Assembly (NCBI GenBank): GCA_934394515.1
Contig: CAKRRU010000104.1
Coordinates: 1-8,913 of the forward strand
Reading direction: 5' to 3'
From: an uncultured Acetatifactor sp.
Lineage (GTDB): Bacteria > Bacillota > Clostridia > Lachnospirales > Lachnospiraceae
DNA: 8,913 nucleotides
The notes beneath the pieces were generated by a model that saw only the letters and a program-made list of their open reading frames with translations, ran no database searches and was not told where the DNA came from. The position numbers and the translations under genes are program-made. Shown here piece by piece: positions 1 to 5,579 of this stretch (position 1 is its first letter; each line of letters starts with the position of its first letter).

Positions 1-26
1 TCCCGACCACTTCTTAAGGGAATATC

Positions 27-103
27 AACACTCTCCGACAAACAGCTTCCAGAAGGCATTCTGTCCGTTCCGGGAGTTCTGTGGTTCTAAAACTTCCAAG
101 TAA
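27..103 (+). repeat. Degenerate direct repeat, copy A
   Basis: This copy pairs with 383-460 at a constant offset of 356 nt. It starts with AACACTCT (27-34) and carries TTCTGTGGTTCTAAA (77-91). Both words recur exactly in the second copy, while the stretch between them is poorly conserved. The two copies bracket the cluster of inverted repeats at 156-381. They could be an old duplication or the remains of a longer tandem unit. Confidence 0.45.
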
Positions 104-155
104 TAGTCGCTGCCGTACATTAAATATATTTGAAAAATGGACGTTTTCTGATGCG

Positions 156-381
156 TGGGTCTATAGCAGAAAATCTTCTCTCCAGATACTTTTGAAGCTG
201 TCAAATGCCTTCAAAATAAGAAAAATGGGTCTATACAGAAAAATTTTCTTCTGAGATACTCATTTTTCTTATTTTGAGTATCTCCTGAACAAGTTTTTTT
301 GTATAGACCCATTTTCGGGATATTTCTATAGATATTGCCAGAAAAAGGGATCATTTAACGCAATTTTTCTGTATAGACCCA
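156..381. repeat. Four-copy TGGGTCTATACAG inverted-repeat cluster (MITE-like)
   Basis: Forward copies of the 20-mer TGGGTCTATACAGAAAAATT lie at 156-175 (imperfect) and 226-245. Inverted copies lie at 294-311 (core, slightly variant) and 362-381 (a perfect reverse complement of 226-245). The two forward copies share a longer similarity ending in GATACT (156-190 and 226-260, 70 nt apart). Two forward plus two inverted ends around short non-coding DNA suggests nested non-autonomous transposon-like elements. I find no transposase and no clear target-site duplication at the ends, so the mobile interpretation is an inference. Confidence 0.6.
211..315 (+). repeat. Overlapping long inverted repeats with two exclusive folds
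   Basis: Fold 1: 222-243 pairs with 294-315 (21 of 22 positions) and encloses 253-262 paired with 275-284 (10 of 10, loop 263-274). Fold 2: 211-227 pairs perfectly with 261-277 over 17 bp, which uses the same bases and excludes fold 1. A run of seven T at 294-300 lies in the outer arm of fold 1. This could be a structured RNA, a cruciform-forming DNA element, or an element with overlapping terminal inverted repeats. Confidence 0.6.
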
Positions 382-382
382 A

Positions 383-460
383 AACACTCTGAACAAACCC
401 AAACTCCCAAAGTTATCTGCTCACTCTGGAAATTCTGTGGTTCTAAAGTTTTCAGTAACC
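383..460 (+). repeat. Degenerate direct repeat, copy B
   Basis: This is the second copy of the unit at 27-103. AACACTCT is at 383-390 and TTCTGTGGTTCTAAA at 433-447, both exactly 356 nt downstream of their partners. It abuts the large hairpin that begins at 463. Confidence 0.45.
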
Positions 461-462
461 CA

Positions 463-603
463 GTAGCCCCGGTTGCATATAAGAATAAGCTGACCGTAAA
501 CAGACGTCGGTACTTAGCGGGCGTACTTTGACCGCTTATGTACCGCTACGTCTGTTTCCGAACGCAAGTGATGTCAGCGTTTCTTATATGCAATCGGGGC
601 TAC
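463..603. repeat. Large nested hairpin element (~141 nt)
   Basis: The outer stem pairs 463-485 with 581-603 over 23 positions, 22 of them Watson-Crick plus one G-T at 472/594. Inside it, 489-494 pairs with 573-578, 498-507 with 548-557, 508-513 with 540-545, and 516-520 with 532-536, leaving an 11-nt loop at 521-531. About 50 base pairs stack in one line. The main irregularity is a right-side bulge around 561-572. The element sits 33 bases beyond the minus-strand ABC-F stop codon. No T-tract follows on either strand, so it is not an ordinary intrinsic terminator. It resembles dispersed palindromic (REP/MITE-like) elements or a structured RNA. Confidence 0.75.
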
Positions 604-636
604 GGCGACAGGTTTGCAAACAAATTAACCTTCAAG

Positions 637-2565
637 TTATTCCGCCAAAGTTTCCCATTGCTCATACAATTTCTCCAACTGCTGCCTGCATGCAGCCTGT
701 TCTTTGGATAATTCCTGTAGTCTGGAAACCTGGGTGCCGATAGCAGGATCGGACATCTCTGTATCAATTTCAGAGATGCGGTTTTCCAGTTCGGCGATTT
801 TTTCTTCACATTTCTTCAGGTCATTTTCTTTTTTACGGAGCCTTGCCTGTTCTTCCTTCTGGGCTTTCCAGTCCAGCTTTACTTCGGACTGTGCAGACTT
901 TGCTGCATTGCTTCCGGCATCCGGGGCCTGCGGTTCTGATGCTTCGATGGACGCCATCACGGCATCATGCTTTTCAAGATAGTAGTCGTAATTGCCTACA
1001 TAATTTACAAACTGTCCGCCGGTCAGATCCAGAATGCGGTGAGCAGTACGATTAATAAAGTAACGATCGTGGGAGACATACAGGATAGTACCTTCATATC
1101 CGTTCAAAGCATCCTCCAGGATCTCCTTGGACATAATATCCAGATGGTTGGTAGGCTCATCCAGGATGAGAAAGTTCGCATTGGAGAGGACAAGCTTGGC
1201 GAGAGAGACACGTCCGCGTTCGCCGCCGCTTAAATCGCTGATGCGCTTAAAAACATCTTCTCCAGTGAACAGAAATGCTGCCAGTACATTACGGATCTGG
1301 GTATTGTTCAGGTAAGGATAATCATCGGAGATTTCTTCAAACAACGTCTTCTCGCTGTGCAGTACATGATGTTCCTGATCATAGTACCCGATTTCTACAT
1401 TAGAGCCTAACCGAAACGTCCCCTGATCCGCCGGAACGAGACCGTTTAAGATCTTCAGCAGAGTCGTTTTTCCGCTGCCGTTATCGCCGATGATCGCTAC
1501 ATGCTCGCCGCGTTTGATCTCGAAGTTAACATCACAGAACAGCTTATGGGAGTCATAACTTTTGGACAGATGTTCTACGGTCAGCACGTCATTGCCGCTT
1601 AAGATACGGGGCGTCAGTGTCAGTTTCATATCAGTGCGGACTTCAGAGGGCTTTTCGATGACTTCGATTTTATCCAACATCTTTTCCCTGCTTTCCGCCC
1701 GCTTAATGGATTTTTCACGGTTGAAAGATTTTAATTTTTCAATAACTGCTTCCTGATGCTTGATTTCACGCTGTTGGTTCATGTAGGCATTCCAGGCGGC
1801 AACGCGCAGCTGTTCCTTTTTAACGGCATAGTCGGAATAATTCCCGATAAAGGTCGTTGCCTTGGTCTGATCGATCTCGATAACTTTTCCGGCAATCCTG
1901 TCCAGAAAATACCGGTCATGGGAGACGATGAGAACGGCACCCTTATAGTTCAGCAGATAGGTTTCCAACCATGAAATGGAATTCATGTCCAGATGGTTCG
2001 TCGGCTCGTCCAGGATGATGAGATCGGGATTCTGCAGCAGAAGACGGCCCAATGCCACCCGGGTCTTCTGACCGCCGGAGAGGGTAGCCACCGGTTTGGA
2101 AAATTCGTCTTCGGTAAAGCCGAGTCCCTTTAATACACCGACAAGTTCACTGCGGTAAAGATATCCGCCGCCGGTCTCAAAGGCATGGGTGAGAGAAGTA
2201 TATTGCTTCATCAGGTCTTCCAGCGCGTCACCCTCTGTATGCTTCATATTATTTTCACATTCACGGATCTTTTCTTCCAGACGTAACAGGTCTGCCTTCA
2301 CAGACAGCAGCTCTTCATAGATGGTATGGGAAGTGTCTACAGTACTGTTCTGGGCAAGATATCCGAGAGAGCGGTCCTTTGCCAGTACCACCTGACCGTC
2401 ATCGGGAGTCATTTCCCCTACAATGATCCGGAGCAGAGTGGTTTTGCCGGCACCGTTGATGCCGACGATGGCTGCTTTCTCGTGATCTTCTATATGAAAA
2501 GAGACGTTTTTTAATACCTGGTTTTCTACAAATGCTTTTGAAATATTCTGGCAAGATAATATCAT
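637..2565 (-). CDS. ydiF: ABC-F family ATPase, YdiF-like
   Basis: This is a soluble ABC protein of 642 residues with two nucleotide-binding domains and no membrane segments. Domain 1 has Walker A GINGAGKTT (35-43), signature LSGGQ (162-166), Walker B with catalytic E187 (LDEP) and H-loop SHD (215-217). A charged linker of about 80 residues (roughly 241-320) follows. Domain 2 has Walker A GDNGSGKTT (360-368), signature LSGGE (445-449), catalytic E470 and SHD (498-500). The C-terminus (about 555-642) is a charged coiled coil. ABC-F proteins act on ribosomes, usually at the E site, to relieve stalling or give antibiotic protection. The length and C-terminal extension fit housekeeping YdiF, which lies near rex in B. 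subtilis. A resistance role cannot be excluded. The ATG at 2563-2565 is preceded by AAAGGA with an 11-nt gap. Confidence 0.95.
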   Translation of the reverse strand: MILSCQNISKAFVENQVLKNVSFHIEDHEKAAIVGINGAGKTTLLRIIVGEMTPDDGQVVLAKDRSLGYLAQNSTVDTSHTIYEELLSVKADLLRLEEKIRECENNMKHTEGDALEDLMKQYTSLTHAFETGGGYLYRSELVGVLKGLGFTEDEFSKPVATLSGGQKTRVALGRLLLQNPDLIILDEPTNHLDMNSISWLETYLLNYKGAVLIVSHDRYFLDRIAGKVIEIDQTKATTFIGNYSDYAVKKEQLRVAAWNAYMNQQREIKHQEAVIEKLKSFNREKSIKRAESREKMLDKIEVIEKPSEVRTDMKLTLTPRILSGNDVLTVEHLSKSYDSHKLFCDVNFEIKRGEHVAIIGDNGSGKTTLLKILNGLVPADQGTFRLGSNVEIGYYDQEHHVLHSEKTLFEEISDDYPYLNNTQIRNVLAAFLFTGEDVFKRISDLSGGERGRVSLAKLVLSNANFLILDEPTNHLDIMSKEILEDALNGYEGTILYVSHDRYFINRTAHRILDLTGGQFVNYVGNYDYYLEKHDAVMASIEASEPQAPDAGSNAAKSAQSEVKLDWKAQKEEQARLRKKENDLKKCEEKIAELENRISEIDTEMSDPAIGTQVSRLQELSKEQAACRQQLEKLYEQWETLAE

Positions 2566-2593
2566 AGTAATAAGTGTCCTTTATATATGTACA

Positions 2594-2614
2594 TTAAATA
2601 TGATAACTGAGCAT
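2594..2614 (-). other. Possible six-codon leader ORF upstream of ABC-F
   Basis: Within the predicted ABC-F leader, an ATG (2612-2614) opens a frame reading MLSYHI and ending at TAA (2594-2596). Its stop lies 28 bases before the ABC-F start codon. The region before its ATG lacks a good Shine-Dalgarno sequence, so translation is doubtful. Some antibiotic-responsive ABC-F genes are controlled by short leader peptides, which is why it is recorded. Confidence 0.15.
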
Positions 2615-2620
2615 GGTCTT

Positions 2621-2646
2621 ATCGCAAAAAGCCGCTTTGATGCGAT
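2621..2646 (-). promoter_or_regulatory. Leader stem-loop at the 5' end of the ABC-F mRNA
   Basis: On the minus strand ATCGCA (2646-2641) pairs with TGCGAT (2626-2621), and the interior AAAG/CTTT can add four pairs. A competing pairing joins AAAAAGC (2653-2647) with GCTTTTT (2632-2626). The predicted transcript starts near 2654, so the structure would sit at the extreme 5' end of an ~89-nt leader. No terminal T-tract follows the main hairpin, so it is at most an unusual attenuator or a 5' stabilising hairpin. Confidence 0.35.
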
Positions 2647-2660
2647 GCTTTTTAAACTTG

Positions 2661-2689
2661 ATTGTATCGAAAAGAAGAAAAGCTGTCAA
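2661..2689 (-). promoter_or_regulatory. Promoter of the ABC-F gene
   Basis: Read on the minus strand, TTGACA (2689-2684) and TACAAT (2666-2661) are separated by exactly 17 bp. The -35 box is a perfect vegetative sigma consensus match and the -10 box matches 5 of 6. The predicted start near 2654 gives a leader of about 89 nt. Confidence 0.75.
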
Positions 2690-2693
2690 TCCA

Positions 2694-2711
2694 TTGACAA
2701 GTTTTTAACAT
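2694..2711 (+). promoter_or_regulatory. Putative Rex operator
   Basis: The 18-mer TTGACAAGTTTTTAACAT matches the Rex consensus TTGTTAA-N4-TTAACAA at 11 of 14 specified positions. The mismatches are at positions 4, 5 and 18. It covers the rex -35 box and the start of the spacer, so bound Rex would block polymerase. Rex autoregulation is well known in Gram-positive bacteria. The specific site is my inference from the sequence. Confidence 0.6.
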
Positions 2712-2723
2712 ATGGTGTATACT
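2694..2723 (+). promoter_or_regulatory. Promoter of the rex cluster
   Basis: TTGACA (2694-2699) and TATACT (2718-2723) are separated by 18 bp. The expected start near 2730 gives a leader of under 20 nt that still contains the GGAGG at 2735-2739. The -35 box is separated by only four bases from the -35 box of the divergent ABC-F promoter. Confidence 0.75.
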
Positions 2724-2747
2724 TAAGGAAAATCGGAGGTGGAAGCT

Positions 2748-3389
2748 TTGGAAGCAAAAGAAATTTCACAAGCTGTGATCGGCAGACTGCCCAGATATTT
2801 TCGCTATTTGGGAGAACTTAAGGACGAAGGTGTGGAGCGTATCTCTTCACAGGAGCTTTCCGGGCTTATGAAGGTGACTGCATCCCAAATACGACAGGAT
2901 TTTAATAATTTTGGCGGTTTCGGTCAGCAGGGCTATGGATATAATGTAGAATATCTGTATCGTGAGATCGGTAAAATATTGGGACTGGATAAGCAGCATA
3001 ATTTTGTTATTATCGGAGCCGGCAATCTTGGAAGAGCGCTTGGCAATTATATGAATTTTGAACGTCGCGGATTTATCTTTAAAGGAATGTTTGATGCCAA
3101 TCCCGAACTGGTGGGGAAGGATGTCCGTGGGGTGAAGGTCATGTCGATGGAGCAGCTGGAAAGCTTTATCCGCGAGAATGCTATTGATATTGCAGTACTG
3201 ACGATTCCCAAGACCAGTGCTGTAGAGGTGGCGGATAAACTTGTAGCCAACGGAATCCGGGCTATCTGGAATTTTGCACATGTGGATCTGAATGTTCCGG
3301 AGGGAATCCAGGTAGAGAATGTACACCTGTCCGACAGCTTAATGAAACTGTCTTATAACATTAATCGTTACAGTTCAGATATGAAATAA
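2748..3389 (+). CDS. rex: Redox-sensing transcriptional repressor Rex
   Basis: Rex is a cytoplasmic homodimeric repressor. It binds DNA when NAD+ dominates and releases it when NADH rises, derepressing fermentation and NADH-recycling genes. The 213-residue product has an N-terminal winged helix (about 1-75) that includes ISKAV-like ISQAVIGRLPRYFRYL and the recognition segment SQIRQDFNNFGGFG (46-59). The Rossmann domain follows, with GAGNLG (90-95) and a FDANP segment (115-119). The C-terminal helix (about 193-207) would swap between subunits. I prefer the TTG at 2748 because GGAGG (2735-2739) lies 8 nt upstream and the resulting MEAKEIS start matches family length. The in-frame GTG at 2739 overlaps that GGAGG. 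Rex probably represses its own promoter, and it leads the cluster running on through nnr and alr. Confidence 0.95.
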   Translation: MEAKEISQAVIGRLPRYFRYLGELKDEGVERISSQELSGLMKVTASQIRQDFNNFGGFGQQGYGYNVEYLYREIGKILGLDKQHNFVIIGAGNLGRALGNYMNFERRGFIFKGMFDANPELVGKDVRGVKVMSMEQLESFIRENAIDIAVLTIPKTSAVEVADKLVANGIRAIWNFAHVDLNVPEGIQVENVHLSDSLMKLSYNINRYSSDMK

Positions 3390-3424
3390 TATCAATTGTA
3401 AGAGAACACAAAAGGAGTGATATT

Positions 3425-4063
3425 ATGGGCAACGGCAACGCAGGAGAAGATGCGGAGTCCAGACAGGAGGCTTTCAAGAGTGCATTGGCGGGAAAGCATC
3501 TGCCCGTACTCACTCTGGACAATAAATGGTACCGGCTGTTGAACAAAACCGGTTCTGTTCCGTTAAAAGAAACAGAGGATACGCTGAATCAGCTGCTGAA
3601 GAGACAGGGAAAGTTAAACACTGAGTCAAAGGATATCCGAAATCTGAAAAAGAAGCTGATGAAAGAAATCGTGCCTATGGTAGATGAGGCAGACCAGCAG
3701 GGCGAGAACAGTAAACTGAACAAGCAGATCGAGGATCATAAGCGTTTGATCGAGGAATGCAACGAGAAGCTGGAAGCGTATGAAGATGAGTTAAAAGACA
3801 TTCCCAGAGAAATCGAAAAGATAAATCTTCAGCTTATGATGTTTACTATGGAGTGTTGCTATGATATTATGAAGGATAATGACAAACAGATCAAAGAGAC
3901 TGCGGAGTGGGTGGGTGCGATCCGCATCGAATTGAAAAAACGTCTGATCGAGAAACAACAGATGGAGCAGCAGAATCAGGAGATCTACAATTATATGCAT
4001 GATATCTTTGGTGCAGAGGTAGTCGATTTGTTTGACATGAAATATAATCCGGAGCAAAAATAG
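3425..4063 (+). CDS. Uncharacterised coiled-coil protein in the rex-nnr cluster
   Basis: I do not recognise a characterised family. The 212-residue product is highly charged and predicted soluble, with no signal peptide or membrane segment. The N-terminus (1-45) is different in character and contains LPVLTLDNKWYRLL (26-39). From about 48 to 185 the sequence is Glu/Lys/Gln-rich with heptad-like leucine and isoleucine spacing, consistent with long helices or coiled coil. It contains a Cys pair at 144-145 and a short aromatic and acidic tail. The start ATG follows AGGAG with a 7-nt gap. It begins 35 nt after rex and ends 1 nt before nnr, so all three are probably one transcript. The context suggests a role linked to redox or NAD metabolism, but this is guilt by association only. 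Confidence 0.85.
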   Translation: MGNGNAGEDAESRQEAFKSALAGKHLPVLTLDNKWYRLLNKTGSVPLKETEDTLNQLLKRQGKLNTESKDIRNLKKKLMKEIVPMVDEADQQGENSKLNKQIEDHKRLIEECNEKLEAYEDELKDIPREIEKINLQLMMFTMECCYDIMKDNDKQIKETAEWVGAIRIELKKRLIEKQQMEQQNQEIYNYMHDIFGAEVVDLFDMKYNPEQK

Positions 4064-4064
4064 T

Positions 4065-5579
4065 ATGAGATATCTGGTAACTGCACAGGAAATGAAGCAA
4101 TACGATAAAAATACCATAGAGTACCTCGGTATTCCGGGGCCGGTTCTGATGGAAAGAGCGGCTCTGGCTGCGGAGGATCTTCTGAAGGAGCGCTTTGAAG
4201 CCGTAAAAGAACGGACAAAAGTGCTCATTTTTGCTGGTACGGGAAATAATGGCGGAGATGGCCTTGCGCTGGCGAGACTTCTTGCGGCGGATGGTTATAC
4301 GGCTGCCGTAAGAATCGTGGGAAATCCCGAAAAGGCCACGGAACAGTGGAAGGGACAGTGGCAGACGCTGCAACATTTTCCGGTGAAGACAGACAGTAAT
4401 ACGCAGGCAGATGAATATAATGTGATTGTAGATGCACTTTTCGGTGTGGGACTGAGCCGTCCGGTGGAGGGAATTTATGCGGAGGCTGTGGAAGAGATGA
4501 ACGCCGCGGAAGGGTTTAAACTGGCTTTGGATGTGCCCAGTGGGATCTGTTCGGATACCGGCAGGGTGTTGGGATGCGCCTTTTGTGCGGATGCCACGAT
4601 CACCTTCGGTTTCTGCAAGCGGGGACTGGTGATGTATCCGGGAGCTGATTATGCCGGTCGGGTCCGGATCGCCAATGTCGGCATCGGCCCGGAAAGTTTT
4701 CTGGGGCAGAAGCCTGAGATGTACACATATGAAAAGGGAGAAAAAAAGCTGCCGGGCAGAGCCGCTTCCGGAAATAAGGGAACCTTCGGTAAGGCACTGC
4801 TGATCGCCGGAAGCAACGGTATGGCCGGAGCGGCTATTCTTGCGGCGAGAGCTGCCTATCGCACCGGTGCCGGCATGGTAAAAGTCATCACGGCAGAGGA
4901 GAACAGGCAGATCCTCCAGCAGGGAATCCCGGAGGCACTGTACGGATCCTGCAGACAGTTGTCCGAAAGTCTGGAGTGGGCGGATGTTATTGCCATCGGT
5001 CCGGGTATCGGCCGGGAGGAACAGGCGGTACAATGCCTGAAAACCGTGGTGGAAAAGAGCAGAAAGCCCCTGGTACTGGATGCGGACGCCCTGAATCTTC
5101 TGGCAGAGGAAAGCGGAGAGGCACTTGTGGAAAAACTGCATATCCAGGGAGCGGAGGGCAGAACCATTATTCTGACACCTCATGTGGGAGAGCTGGCCAG
5201 ACTGTTGAAACGATCGATCCCGGAATGCAAACAGGAACTTCCTGCCTGTGCAAGAGTACTGTCAGACCGTTTCCGGGGCGTGGCGGTTACAAAGGATGCA
5301 AGAACCGTTGTATGCAGGGAACAGGGAGAATATTATCTGAATACTACCGGTAACAGCGGTATGGCTACGGCCGGCAGCGGAGATGTCCTGACGGGGGTGA
5401 TCCTGGGACTTCTGGCGCAGGGAGCGGATGCTTTTTCCGCGGCAGTGGATGGCGTGTACCTCCATGGACTGGCAGGCGAGCAGGCGGCAGAGATTCATAC
5501 GGAGTACGGTGTCATGGCCGGAGATATTGCGGACTGCCTGATGAAAGACTACGATGACAAAGAAAGTGTGAAAAAATGA
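4065..5579 (+). CDS. nnr: Bifunctional NAD(P)H-hydrate epimerase / ADP-dependent dehydratase
   Basis: This enzyme repairs NADHX and NADPHX, hydrated by-products of NAD(P)H. The N-terminal YjeF_N domain (about 1-215) interconverts the R and S epimers. The C-terminal kinase-like domain (about 230-500) dehydrates the S form using ADP. Visible motifs are GTGNNGGDG (58-66), VDALFGVG (122-129) with D123 in the potassium/active-site loop, and LDVPSG (155-160). In the second domain they are GNKGTFGKALLIAGS (236-250), GPGIG (312-316), LDADALN (338-344), TPHVGEL (371-377) and GSGDVLTG (437-444) with catalytic D440. At 504 residues it has the usual fused length with both sites intact. The start is 1 nt after the upstream stop, with GGAG at 4051-4054, implying coupled translation. 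Its stop overlaps the alr start. Confidence 0.95.
   Translation: MRYLVTAQEMKQYDKNTIEYLGIPGPVLMERAALAAEDLLKERFEAVKERTKVLIFAGTGNNGGDGLALARLLAADGYTAAVRIVGNPEKATEQWKGQWQTLQHFPVKTDSNTQADEYNVIVDALFGVGLSRPVEGIYAEAVEEMNAAEGFKLALDVPSGICSDTGRVLGCAFCADATITFGFCKRGLVMYPGADYAGRVRIANVGIGPESFLGQKPEMYTYEKGEKKLPGRAASGNKGTFGKALLIAGSNGMAGAAILAARAAYRTGAGMVKVITAEENRQILQQGIPEALYGSCRQLSESLEWADVIAIGPGIGREEQAVQCLKTVVEKSRKPLVLDADALNLLAEESGEALVEKLHIQGAEGRTIILTPHVGELARLLKRSIPECKQELPACARVLSDRFRGVAVTKDARTVVCREQGEYYLNTTGNSGMATAGSGDVLTGVILGLLAQGADAFSAAVDGVYLHGLAGEQAAEIHTEYGVMAGDIADCLMKDYDDKESVKK

Larger units (their letters stand above)
1..636. other. Gene-free, repeat-rich intergenic block
   Basis: No reading frame here has a plausible start, ribosome binding site or recognisable product. 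The only sizeable frame, 528-743 plus, runs through a hairpin arm and into the antisense of the ABC-F gene. The block is AT-rich up to about 460 and is dominated by direct and inverted repeats, listed separately. Its last 34 bases are a spacer between the large hairpin and the ABC-F stop codon on the minus strand. I infer mobile-element debris or a structured RNA locus. I see no tRNA, rRNA or known riboswitch in it. Confidence 0.75.

Noticed and set aside
253..300. Hairpin 253-284 followed by T7 at 294-300 as an intrinsic terminator
   Set aside because: Nine bases separate stem and T-run, the stem is AT-rich, and no plus-strand gene lies upstream in the window to be terminated.
156..381. Repeats considered as a CRISPR array
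   Set aside because: The copies are in both orientations, spacing is irregular, and there are no uniform spacers or cas genes.
463..636. Large hairpin as the ABC-F terminator
   Set aside because: On the minus strand no T-tract follows the stem, and the structure is far longer and more irregular than an intrinsic terminator. A termination role by another mechanism is not excluded.
528..743. A 71-codon plus-strand frame beginning inside the large hairpin
   Set aside because: It runs across the hairpin arm and then antisense through the ABC-F 3' end. There is no Shine-Dalgarno sequence and the protein looks random.
2739..2747. GTG at 2739 as the rex start
   Set aside because: It overlaps the GGAGG that best serves the TTG at 2748. 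The AAGGA at 2725-2729 that could serve it lies at or before the predicted transcription start.
2847..3326. A 159-codon minus-strand open frame opposite rex
   Set aside because: It is antisense to a clear Rex coding sequence, with no recognisable motif, promoter or ribosome binding site.
3891..5183. A 430-codon minus-strand open frame opposite the end of the coiled-coil gene and most of nnr
   Set aside because: It is rich in Arg, Ser, His and Leu with no domain, and it lies fully opposite two well-supported genes. It is a composition shadow.
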